A stretch of 64,000 nucleotides of DNA from Myxococcus eversor (GTDB lineage Bacteria; Myxococcota; Myxococcia; Myxococcales; Myxococcaceae): the NCBI RefSeq assembly GCF_010894455.1, contig NZ_JAAIXY010000004.1, forward strand, positions 124,001-188,000, given 5' to 3'. The translations under genes were made by a program, and so were the position numbers. Shown one piece after another: positions 1 through 7,786 of the stretch (positions within the stretch are counted from its first letter, which is position 1; each line of letters opens with the position of its first letter). The notes under the pieces are model-generated. The model was not told where the DNA came from and searched no databases. It saw nothing but the letters and a program-made list of their open reading frames with translations.

Positions 1-1398
1 GACCTGTCGTACCTGGACCACCCCCCGATGTGCGCCTGGTGGATGGCTTTGTCCTCCCGCCTGCTGGGGGAGTCCGAGCTCGCCTTGCGCCTGCCCGCCC
101 TCCTTTCATCCGCCGGGTTGACCTGCGTCTTGTATTCACTCGGCGCCCGCTTGTACTCGCCGATGGTAGGCCTGCTGACGGCCCTCGCCGCGAACGCCAC
201 GGTCCTCTTCGGGCTGGGCGCGGTGGTGATGACACCGGACGTTCCGCTGGTCCTGTTCTGGGCCGCGGCGCTGCGCGTGCTTTGCGAACTGGTGCTGCCC
301 GACGGCCGTGGCCCTGGCCGCTTCGCCTGGCGCTGGTACCTGCTCGGTGCGTTCTGCGGGCTGGCCCTGCTGTCGAAGTACACCGCCGGCTTGTTGCCGC
401 TCCAGGTCCTGGCGACGGCGCTGGTGACGAAGCGGGGCCGAGCGGCCCTGGGCACGCCCCATCCCTATCTCGCGTGCCTGCTCGCGGTGGTCGTGTTCTC
501 GCCGGTGCTCATCTGGAACCAGTCACACGACTGGGCGTCGTTCGCCTTCCAGACCACCGGCCGCGCCCGGACGGTGGATGGCTTTCGGGGCTATCTGGTC
601 GGCCGCTACGTGGGCCTGCAGGCGGTGGCGGTGGGACCACTGCTCTACCTGGCGCTGTTGCTGACGGCGGGCGTCCTCGTGCGGCAGGCCTGGCGAGGGG
701 ACGCGCGGGCGCGGCTGCTGGCGATCTCCAGCGTTCCAGGCCTCCTGGTGTTCACGCTGGTGAGCCCCCTGCACTGGGTGAAGATGAACTGGGTGGCCCC
801 CACCTACCTCGGGCTCATGGTGGCGGCGGCCGCGGGAGCGTGGGCACTCCGCGAGCGCCGCTTCGTGCGAGGCTACGCGGCGGTGAGCATGGCCCTGGGC
901 GCCGTGTTGATGGTGGGCATGTATCTGATGCCCCTGTGCCCCTGGATTCCCTTTCGCGAGCGCGACAACCTGGTGAGCGGCTGGCGCGAACTGGCGGATG
1001 CAGTGCAACAGCACCGGATGGCCGCGGGCACCTCCGCCCCCATGGTGGTGGGGTGGGGTTACAAGACGGCGAGTGAGCTGGCGTACTACCTCCCGGACCA
1101 TCCGGAGACACAGTCCGACTCCGCCCTGGGCGGAGAGGGATTGGCCTATGACTTCTGGATGGACAGGGTGCATCCCGGCGTGGATGCCATCATCGTCGTG
1201 GACGCGCGCCAGCCCTTGAAGGACTCCGCCACTCGCCTGGACAAACATTGCGAGTCGGTGCGCGAGCTGCCTCCCGTGACGGTGCATCGCGGCTCGCGGA
1301 CAGTGACGAGCTTCAAGCTGTGGTACTGCCATCGCTGGCAGGGGCGGCCGCTGGTGGCGGTCCGGACGCCTGTCCCTGGCTCGGAAGGCGGAAGATGA
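1..1398 (+). CDS. ArnT/PMT-like glycosyltransferase family 39 protein, 5' end outside window
   Basis: Integral-membrane glycosyltransferase of the GT39/ArnT superfamily, which moves a sugar from a polyprenyl-phosphate donor to a lipid or protein at the outer face of the inner membrane. The reading frame is open at base 1 and begins with DLSYLDHPP, the conserved motif of the first periplasmic loop, so the first membrane helix and catalytic acidic residue lie upstream of the window. About 465 residues are visible, with many hydrophobic segments followed by a soluble C-terminal periplasmic domain of roughly 130 residues. The last 86 bases overlap the 3' end of the convergent histidine kinase gene. 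Family is confident; acceptor and donor are unknown. Confidence 0.85.
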   Translation, partial: DLSYLDHPPMCAWWMALSSRLLGESELALRLPALLSSAGLTCVLYSLGARLYSPMVGLLTALAANATVLFGLGAVVMTPDVPLVLFWAAALRVLCELVLPDGRGPGRFAWRWYLLGAFCGLALLSKYTAGLLPLQVLATALVTKRGRAALGTPHPYLACLLAVVVFSPVLIWNQSHDWASFAFQTTGRARTVDGFRGYLVGRYVGLQAVAVGPLLYLALLLTAGVLVRQAWRGDARARLLAISSVPGLLVFTLVSPLHWVKMNWVAPTYLGLMVAAAAGAWALRERRFVRGYAAVSMALGAVLMVGMYLMPLCPWIPFRERDNLVSGWRELADAVQQHRMAAGTSAPMVVGWGYKTASELAYYLPDHPETQSDSALGGEGLAYDFWMDRVHPGVDAIIVVDARQPLKDSATRLDKHCESVRELPPVTVHRGSRTVTSFKLWYCHRWQGRPLVAVRTPVPGSEGGR

Positions 1399-2464
1399 AG
1401 CGGCTCTCATCGTCGCTTCGCTCGTAGCCCAGCGTGCCGCCGTGTGCCTCGGCGATGGTGCGCGACAGCGCGAGCCCCAGTCCTGTCCCCTTGCTGGTGC
1501 GGGACGCGTCCGCGCGGGCGAAGCGCTGGAAGAGGCGGGACTGGAAGGCCGAGTCCACACCCGCGCCGTCGTCGACCACGGTGAGCTGGACACCAGTGCC
1601 CGTGGCGTGGACCTCCACCCGGATGTGCTGCCGGGCGTGGCGGCGCGCGTTGGAGAGCAGGTTGTCCAGCACGTGGGTCAGCAGGATGGGGCTGCCCTGG
1701 GTGGGCGCGGGGCCCCCGAGCAACTCCAGCGTCAGGCCCTGGGACTGGACCGCCAGGTATTGCCTCGTGCGCTGGAGCGCGCTGTCCGCCAGGACGTACA
1801 GGTCCACGGGCTCCACCGTCATGACCCGTGCGCCGGCATCGGCGCGCGCCAGTTGCAACAGCTCGTCGACGAGGTGCGCGAGCCGCTGGGTCTCATCGAG
1901 CACGATGGCCAGCACCCGGCGGTACTCGTCCGGAGTCCTGTCCCGTCGCAGGGTGACCTCCGTCTCGCCCATGATGACGGTGAGCGGGGTGCGCAGCTCG
2001 TGGGCCGCGTCGGACGTGAAGGCGCGGATGCGCTCGAGCGAGGCACGGGCGTCCGCGAGCAGCTCGTTCAACGTCGACGCCAGCTCGTCCCACTCATCCG
2101 CGGTCCCCTTGACGGGGAGCCGCAAGTCCAGCTCCGACGCGCGCGCCGCCCGGACCTGGTCCTTGGCTTCGCGCAGCGGAGACAGCGCGCGACGGGCCAG
2201 GGCTCGCCCGAGCGCGGTGGCTCCCAGCACGGTGAGCGGCATCGTGGCGAGCATGGCGTACACGACCTGCAACGCCTCATCGAAGAGCCCCTCTTTTTCC
2301 GAGCAGGCCTTGGTGGACCCGGCTTCGCGGAACTCGCGGTGTTCACGCCACTCGCCGAAGGCGAGGATGGCGGTCATCAGGCATCCGTAGACCAGGAGGG
2401 TGCCCAGGACGGAGGCGGTGAAGAAGAAGGTGAGCTGGTCTCGGACCGAGCGCGGGCGCTTCAT
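1313..2464 (-). CDS. Sensor histidine kinase (second two-component system of the operon)
   Basis: Inner-membrane sensor kinase of 383 residues. Two membrane segments (about residues 10-32 and 65-85) enclose a short periplasmic loop of about 40 residues with a single Cys. A HAMP-like linker follows, then a HisKA domain with the phospho-acceptor in DAAHELRTPL and a HATPase domain with DDGAGVD and GTGLGLAL motifs. The start codon overlaps the stop of the upstream response regulator by 4 bases, so translation is coupled. The gene is last in a four-gene operon of two regulator-kinase pairs divergent from an RND efflux operon, which suggests metal or envelope stress sensing (inference). The C-terminal Ala/Pro tail overlaps the neighbouring glycosyltransferase gene. 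Confidence 0.93.
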   Translation of the reverse strand: MKRPRSVRDQLTFFFTASVLGTLLVYGCLMTAILAFGEWREHREFREAGSTKACSEKEGLFDEALQVVYAMLATMPLTVLGATALGRALARRALSPLREAKDQVRAARASELDLRLPVKGTADEWDELASTLNELLADARASLERIRAFTSDAAHELRTPLTVIMGETEVTLRRDRTPDEYRRVLAIVLDETQRLAHLVDELLQLARADAGARVMTVEPVDLYVLADSALQRTRQYLAVQSQGLTLELLGGPAPTQGSPILLTHVLDNLLSNARRHARQHIRVEVHATGTGVQLTVVDDGAGVDSAFQSRLFQRFARADASRTSKGTGLGLALSRTIAEAHGGTLGYERSDDESRFIFRLPSQGQASGPPPAAAPASDGSTTA

Positions 2465-3138
2465 GTCCGGCTTCTCAGGACATAGCCAACGCCTCTCACG
2501 GTGTGGATGAGCTTGCCACCCTTGAAGGGTGCATCCACCTTGTTGCGGAGGTAGCGGATGTACACCTCCACGACGTTGGAGAACGTCTCGAAGTCATGGT
2601 CCCAGACGGCCTGGACGATGCGCGTGCGTGAGAGGACTTCACCCGCGTGCTCCAGCATGAAGAGCAGCAGGGCGTACTCGCGAGCCGTCAGGTGGATCTC
2701 CACGCCCGCCCGGAGCACCCTTCGTGTCGTGGGGTCCACGGTCAGGTCCCCGTGTCGCAAGAGCGGGCCCCCGCGATGGTCGACGCGGCGGAGGATGGCT
2801 CGAATGCGCGCCAGCATCTCCTCGAACGCGAAGGGTTTGATGAGGTAGTCGTCCGCGCCGGCATTGAGGGCGCTGATGCGGTCGGCGACCGCGTCCCGAG
2901 CGGTGAGCATGAGGACGGGGGTGATGTCCTGTCTGGCGCGCATCGCTCGGAGCAGCTCCAGCCCGGAGAGGCTCGGCAGCATCCAATCCAGGATGACGAG
3001 GTCGAAGCGCTCGTGGTTCAGGAGGACCTGCGCGAGGAGCCCATCGACGCTCTCCTGGACGTGGAAGCCCTCTTCCGTGAGGCCTCGCGCGATGAAGGCC
3101 CTGACTCTCAGTTCATCTTCGACGATGAGGATGGACAC
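2461..3138 (-). CDS. OmpR-family response regulator (second pair)
   Basis: Cytoplasmic transcription regulator of 225 residues. The N-terminal receiver has the acidic pair in VEDE, the phospho-acceptor Asp in LVILDWMLPSLSG, the conserved Thr in MLTARD and Lys in DYLIKPF. A C-terminal winged-helix DNA-binding domain of about 95 residues ends in VRGVGYVLR, the usual OmpR/PhoB terminus. It lies 13 bases after the first kinase gene and overlaps its own kinase by 4 bases, so the four genes probably form one transcript. It resembles regulators of the CusR/CopR/QseB type; the signal is not determined by sequence alone. Confidence 0.95.
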   Translation of the reverse strand: MSILIVEDELRVRAFIARGLTEEGFHVQESVDGLLAQVLLNHERFDLVILDWMLPSLSGLELLRAMRARQDITPVLMLTARDAVADRISALNAGADDYLIKPFAFEEMLARIRAILRRVDHRGGPLLRHGDLTVDPTTRRVLRAGVEIHLTAREYALLLFMLEHAGEVLSRTRIVQAVWDHDFETFSNVVEVYIRYLRNKVDAPFKGGKLIHTVRGVGYVLRSRT

Positions 3139-3151
3139 GATTTGATTTCTA

Positions 3152-4501
3152 TCACTGATGTCGTGGTTGAACGCCGGGGAAGGTCAATCGCAGATGCGCC
3201 CCCCGCTCGGATGGGAGGACCGCCACGCTCGCGCGGTGCGCGCGCGCGACGAGGGCCACCAGGGACAGGCCGATTCCATGGCCCGGCTTCCCCGCGCGAG
3301 CGGTGGGGGAGCGGTAGAACGGCTCGAAGACCCGCCTCGAGTCCGCCTCGCTGATGCCAGGTCCCTCGTCCCGGATGTCGAGCCGCGTCTGCTCCGGCGT
3401 CTCTTGAAGGGACACCCGGACGCGTCCTCCATCGGAGAACTTGAGCGCGTTCTCCACGACGTTGTCGACGAGCTGTCGCAGCAGGTGGCTGTCCCCCGAA
3501 ACGAGCCCGAGGGGACCGGCCTCGAACTCGACGCGGCGCAGCTCGCTCGGAGGCAGCGCGCGGAGGACCTCTTCGACGACCTGGGCCAGGCTCACCGACT
3601 CGACGAGCTCCAGCGAGCCCTGGGTGTCATCGGCGAGCACCAACAGTCGCTCCACGAGCACCCCCAGCGACTTCACCGTCCGGTGCATCCGCTCCAGGGC
3701 CAGGGTCGTGTCGGGCGGCTGGAGCATCTCCGCTTGCAACTCCAGCTCTGCTTGAAGCGTGGCCAGGGGCGTGCGCAGCTCGTGTGCCGCGTTCGCGGCG
3801 AAGCGGCGCGACTGCTCCAGTGCCTCCTGGAGTCGCGTGAGCAGCGCCACCAACGCGGTGCGGACCGCGTTCACCTCGCTGTAGCGGGCCTGGGCCGTGA
3901 GGGGGGCGGGGAGGGGACTTCCCGGCTCGATGCGGGCCAGGGACGCGCTCAGCTCGGTGAGAGGGCGGGCCGCCCAACTGGCCACGCGGCGGCTCATCAG
4001 CAGGCTGATGAGGGCCGCACAGGTCGCCGCGACCACCGCGGCCAGCGGCAGGGAGACCCGAAGCCGGGGAATGCTCTCGATGTTCTCCTGCGCGACCGAC
4101 AGGCGCCCATGGGCGGTTTCGCCGCATCGCCTCACGCCCGCTTCTCCCGGGAGCTGGGACCACGCGCAGCCGGACTGCGTCGGAATGTCCGGGTCTCCTC
4201 CCAGTTGGCCTTCGCTGGAGAACAGGGCGATGCGGATGCCGAAGGCCATCAGCTCCCGCTGCTCCGCGTCGGCCTCGAGCCGGGCGCGCGCATCATCCAG
4301 TCCACGGACCTCCTCGACCAGGTCCACCGCTGCGTCACGCAGGCGCCGGTCCTCTCCCGCCAGCAACATGCGGTAGGCGAGCAGCCCCGTGGCGCCCGCG
4401 GTGAGCGCGCTGCTCGTCAGGGCGACGGCCACCATGGTGCGCGACAGCCTGCGCACCATCGAGTCCCGGGGGCGCCCGGTGTCAGCTGGTTCCAAGGCCA
4501 T
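3152..4501 (-). CDS. Sensor histidine kinase (first two-component system of the operon)
   Basis: Inner-membrane sensor kinase of about 449 residues. A membrane helix near residues 18-38 precedes a periplasmic domain of about 100 residues with two cysteines. Then come a second helix (LPLAAVVAATCAALISLLMS), a HAMP-like region, HisKA with AANAAHELRTPL, and a HATPase domain with DEGPGI and GHGIGLSLV motifs. The start chosen is the ATG that overlaps the regulator gene by 20 bases; an ATG 42 bases further in (at 4459) is also possible, and a longer reading upstream would lie wholly inside the regulator gene. It pairs with the adjacent response regulator. The periplasmic domain is the likely ligand sensor; the ligand is unknown. 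Confidence 0.9.
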   Translation of the reverse strand: MALEPADTGRPRDSMVRRLSRTMVAVALTSSALTAGATGLLAYRMLLAGEDRRLRDAAVDLVEEVRGLDDARARLEADAEQRELMAFGIRIALFSSEGQLGGDPDIPTQSGCAWSQLPGEAGVRRCGETAHGRLSVAQENIESIPRLRVSLPLAAVVAATCAALISLLMSRRVASWAARPLTELSASLARIEPGSPLPAPLTAQARYSEVNAVRTALVALLTRLQEALEQSRRFAANAAHELRTPLATLQAELELQAEMLQPPDTTLALERMHRTVKSLGVLVERLLVLADDTQGSLELVESVSLAQVVEEVLRALPPSELRRVEFEAGPLGLVSGDSHLLRQLVDNVVENALKFSDGGRVRVSLQETPEQTRLDIRDEGPGISEADSRRVFEPFYRSPTARAGKPGHGIGLSLVALVARAHRASVAVLPSERGAHLRLTFPGVQPRHQ

Positions 4502-5138
4502 ACCCCGCGCCTCGCAGCGTGCGCACCACGTCCTCACCCAGCTTGCGGCGAATCCTTCCGACCAGGACCTCCAGGCTGCTGGCGGCGCCGGCGCTGACAT
4601 CACCCCAGACGGACTCCAGCAAGGCATCGCGGCTCACGAGGCGCGCTCCATGAGACGCCAGCGTCTCCAGGATGGCCCACTCGCGCGCGGTGACGGACAC
4701 GGCGGTGCCGGCCCGCAGGGCTTCGCGTCGGCCGAAGTCGAGCACCACGTCTCCCAACTGGACGCGCACGGTGCCCGCCTTGTCCTTGCGGCGTCCGAGC
4801 GCGCGCACCCGCGCCCGCAGCTCGGCGATGGCGAAGGGCTTGCCCAGGAAGTCGTCCGCGCCCGCATCCAGTCCGTCGACTCGCTCGGACACGCGGTTGT
4901 GGGCGGTGAGGATGAGGATGGGCGTCTGGATTCCGTCCGCGCGCAGCTCACGGCAGAGCGACAGCCCGGAGCCGTCCGGAAGGCCCACGTCGAGCACGAT
5001 GACGTCCGTCTCGTCGACGAGCGACCGCCGCGCCTGCTCCACGTCTCCGGCCTGGCGGACGACGTGGCCGTCGCGCTCCAGGGCCTGGGTGACGAGGGCG
5101 CGGAGTTCCTGATGGTCATCGACGACGAGGACTCGCAT
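4482..5138 (-). CDS. OmpR-family response regulator (first pair)
   Basis: Response regulator of 218 residues beginning MRVLVVDDHQE. The receiver domain carries the Asp in VIVLDVGLPDGSG, then LTAHN and GADDFLGKPF; a winged-helix effector domain ends in LRGAGYGLG. The start was set at the ATG preceded by GTGGAG at good spacing; the 13 extra residues of a longer reading are not receiver-like. It is the first gene of the tetracistronic regulator/kinase operon and faces the efflux operon across a gap of about 100 bases. That gap holds an 11-bp-spaced direct repeat of the kind OmpR-family regulators bind, so local control of the efflux pump is likely (inference). Confidence 0.94.
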   Translation of the reverse strand: MRVLVVDDHQELRALVTQALERDGHVVRQAGDVEQARRSLVDETDVIVLDVGLPDGSGLSLCRELRADGIQTPILILTAHNRVSERVDGLDAGADDFLGKPFAIAELRARVRALGRRKDKAGTVRVQLGDVVLDFGRREALRAGTAVSVTAREWAILETLASHGARLVSRDALLESVWGDVSAGAASSLEVLVGRIRRKLGEDVVRTLRGAGYGLGTS

Positions 5139-5201
5139 GGCGGGGCTCCACACGGAGCTATACCACCGGCGAGTCACCGCGAAACGGGGCCGCCGGGCCG
5201 A

Positions 5202-5218
5202 CGTTCAGCCACCGTTCA
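5202..5218 (+). promoter_or_regulatory. CGTTCA direct repeat, candidate OmpR-family regulator box
   Basis: Two exact copies of CGTTCA start at 5202 and 5213, 11 bp apart, so they face the same side of the helix. This is the geometry of tandem half-sites bound by OmpR/PhoB-family dimers. The pair lies 24-40 bases upstream of the efflux operon start used here and within the divergent promoter region shared with the regulator operon. Function is inferred from position and spacing. Confidence 0.5.
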
Positions 5219-5241
5219 ACCTCGGCTGGCAGGGTCCGCGC

Positions 5242-6597
5242 ATGCCTTCCCGGTGCAGGCCTCGACAGCTCAAAGCTCGCATGCTGGCCCTCGCGTGCAT
5301 GGTCACCGCGGGGTGTGCCAGCTCGCCCTATGACCGTGCCTGGGTGTCCTCGGAGCTGTCGACACTCGCCGCCCCGGTGGGGCCGGGCGTCGCGGAGGAG
5401 GCCTCGCTGCCCCCTGGCGTCGTGGACTCCGCGCCCCTGGATGAGCGGACCGCGGTCGCGGTGGCCCTCTGGAACAGCGCCGCGCTCCAGGCTGACATGG
5501 CACAGCTCGGCGTCTCGAGAGCCGACCTGGCGGAGGCGGGTGCGCTCCCCAATCCGACCTTCTCGCTGCTGATGCCCGTGGGGCCCAGGACGCTGGAGAC
5601 CTCGCTGCTGCTGCCCCTGTTCTCGCTCTGGCAGCGGCCCGCGCGGGTCGCCGCCGCGAAGGTCCAGGTGGAGCAGGTCGCGCGAGGGCTCGTCCAGAAC
5701 GGGCTGGATGTCGCGCGCGACGTGCGCCTGGCCCACTCCGACTGGGTTCGCGCGGAGGGGCGGCGCGTGGCGCTGGAGGAGCTGGCGGCCTTGTGGGCGC
5801 ACACCCGCGAGCTCGTCGAGGCGCGTCAGGCCGCGGGCGATGCCAGCCTGGTCGAGGTGGCCTCACTGCGCGCGGAGGCCTGGTTGGCGAAGGACGCCTC
5901 GCGACGCTCGCGCACGGACGTGACGCTGGCCCGGGAGCGGCTGCGGCTGATGATGGGCGTGGCGCGAAGTCCGCTGTTCCAGACGGCCCTTCCGCTGGCC
6001 TCTCCCCGCGACGCACGGGCGCTGCGGCCACTGCCGGACCTGGTGCGGCTCGCCCTCGCCGCGCGGCCCGATGTTCGCGCGACGGAGCTGGGCATCGACC
6101 TGGCGGGAGGTCGGCTGGGTTGGGAGAAGACGCGCATCCTCCAGTTGATGGCGAAGCTGGACACCAAGCCCTCGACGACGGCGAGCGGTGAGCCCAAGGC
6201 GCTGTGGGTGCCCGGCGTGCAGCTCGACGTGCCCCTCTTCAACTGGAATCCCGGAGGCATCGGGCGCTCCGAGGCCGAGCTGATGCGCGCCTCCGCCCGC
6301 TATGTCCTGCTGCGACAGCAAGTCACCAACGAGGTCCTCACCGCGCGCGAGCTGACGCTCCAGGCCTCCCAGTCACTGGAGGCCGTCGAGTCGAACATCC
6401 TCCCGGCGCTGACCGCCGCGGGGGATGGCGCGCGCAAGGCCTTCGACGCCGGTGATGTGCCCTACCTCCAGGTGCTGGACGCGCTCCGCCGTCTGGCCGA
6501 CGCACGCCTTCGCGCCCTCGACCTCGAAGCGGATCTCCGCCGCGGACTCGCCCAGTTGGATCGTGGTCTGGGCAAACAGGGAGTTGCCCATGAGTAG
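5242..6597 (+). CDS. Outer-membrane efflux lipoprotein, TolC/CusC type
   Basis: Outer-membrane channel component of a tripartite RND efflux system, about 451 residues. The N-terminus has a lipoprotein signal with the lipobox TAGC at about residue 25, and two OEP-type repeats follow (about residues 70-240 and 260-445) with the long amphipathic alpha-helices of the channel barrel. The start at 5242 was chosen because it places a signal peptide directly at the N-terminus and is preceded by a purine-rich site; an upstream ATG at 5137 would overlap the divergent regulator start and the direct-repeat box. The next gene starts inside the last codons, an 8-base overlap, which supports a single operon. 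Confidence 0.9.
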   Translation: MPSRCRPRQLKARMLALACMVTAGCASSPYDRAWVSSELSTLAAPVGPGVAEEASLPPGVVDSAPLDERTAVAVALWNSAALQADMAQLGVSRADLAEAGALPNPTFSLLMPVGPRTLETSLLLPLFSLWQRPARVAAAKVQVEQVARGLVQNGLDVARDVRLAHSDWVRAEGRRVALEELAALWAHTRELVEARQAAGDASLVEVASLRAEAWLAKDASRRSRTDVTLARERLRLMMGVARSPLFQTALPLASPRDARALRPLPDLVRLALAARPDVRATELGIDLAGGRLGWEKTRILQLMAKLDTKPSTTASGEPKALWVPGVQLDVPLFNWNPGGIGRSEAELMRASARYVLLRQQVTNEVLTARELTLQASQSLEAVESNILPALTAAGDGARKAFDAGDVPYLQVLDALRRLADARLRALDLEADLRRGLAQLDRGLGKQGVAHE

Positions 6598-7768
6598 ATA
6601 TCCCCGACTCACGCTCATCGCGAGCCTCGTCACCCTGTCGCTCGCGTGCCGCGCCGACAAGCCCGCGCCGATTCCGCCCGCCGCGAAGGTGAGCGCCCAC
6701 GTGGCCGAGTCCGCGCTGGCGACTGTGACGCTCGAGCCCCAGGCCGAGGAGCGACTGGCGTTGCGAGTCCAGCCCGTGGAGAAGCGCAAGGCGGCGCGCA
6801 AGCAGGTGCTGGGAGGCGAAGTCGTGGTGCCCTCTGGCAGCGCGCTCGTGGTGACGGCGCCGGTGGCGGGTGGCGTCGTCGCGGAAGGAGCGGCGTCAGC
6901 GCTGCGCCCTGGCGCGGCCGTCAAGCGGGGTGACGTGTTGCTGAGACTGGTGCCGCTCGCCACGGTGGACCGGGACCTCCATGCCCAGGCCCAGCGGACG
7001 GTGGAGAGCGCCAAGGCCCGTGACGAAGCGGCGGCGTCCCGGCTCGCCCGCGCGGAGCGATTGCTGAAGGATGGCGCGGGAACCGAGCGAGCCGTGGAAG
7101 AGGCGCGTGCGGACCGGGCCGTCGCCCAGTCGGAGCTCCAGGCGGCGAACACGCGACTGGAGTTGGTGGGGCGCTCACCGCTCGAATCGGACGTCAGTCT
7201 GCGCATCCGCGCGCCGCGGGATGGCGTCTTGCGACAGGTGTCGTTCGCTCCGGGGCAGTCCGTCACGGCGGGGGCTCCGCTGTTCGAGGTGGTGGGTGTC
7301 ACCGCGAACTGGGTGCGGGTGGCGCTCTTCGTCGACGAGGCCTGGCGCGTGAAGGCGGACGTCCCCGTGCGCGTGCACGCGCTCCTCACGGGCCAGGATG
7401 TTGGAGTGGAGGCGCTGCCGGTGCCAGGCCCTCCCAGCGCGGACCCCATCGCCGCCACGGTGGACCGCTTCTACGAGCTGCCCGCGTCCGTGAGTCTGGC
7501 GCCGGGGCAGCGCGTCGGTGTGTCGCTCCAATTGGGGGACGACGCGGAGGTCCTCTCCGTCCCGTCGTCGGCCATCGTCTACGACGCATTGGGAGGCGCC
7601 TGGGTGTACGTGAAGCAGCAGGAGCACGTGTACGCGCGCAGCCGCGTCGACGTCATGCGCCAGGAAGGGTCGGATTCGTTGCTCTCGCGGGGGCCGCCGG
7701 CGGGCACCTTGGTCGTGGCCGTGGGAGCGGCGGAGTTGTTTGGGACGGAGTTCGGTGCTGGCCACTGA
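6590..7768 (+). CDS. RND efflux periplasmic adaptor (membrane fusion) lipoprotein
   Basis: Periplasmic adaptor of 392 residues linking the RND pump to the outer-membrane channel. It starts MSRYPRLT with a signal ending in the lipobox SLAC, so it is anchored by lipid to the periplasmic face of the inner membrane. A barrel-sandwich (lipoyl-like) half is followed by a helical hairpin (about residues 120-190) and the second half with APRDGVLRQV, then beta-barrel and membrane-proximal domains. The order and lengths match CusB/CzcB-type adaptors. No His-rich or Met-rich metal-binding extension is evident, so the substrate cannot be read from this subunit. Confidence 0.92.
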   Translation: MSRYPRLTLIASLVTLSLACRADKPAPIPPAAKVSAHVAESALATVTLEPQAEERLALRVQPVEKRKAARKQVLGGEVVVPSGSALVVTAPVAGGVVAEGAASALRPGAAVKRGDVLLRLVPLATVDRDLHAQAQRTVESAKARDEAAASRLARAERLLKDGAGTERAVEEARADRAVAQSELQAANTRLELVGRSPLESDVSLRIRAPRDGVLRQVSFAPGQSVTAGAPLFEVVGVTANWVRVALFVDEAWRVKADVPVRVHALLTGQDVGVEALPVPGPPSADPIAATVDRFYELPASVSLAPGQRVGVSLQLGDDAEVLSVPSSAIVYDALGGAWVYVKQQEHVYARSRVDVMRQEGSDSLLSRGPPAGTLVVAVGAAELFGTEFGAGH

Positions 7769-7786
7769 TGGAGACCTGACCTCGAC

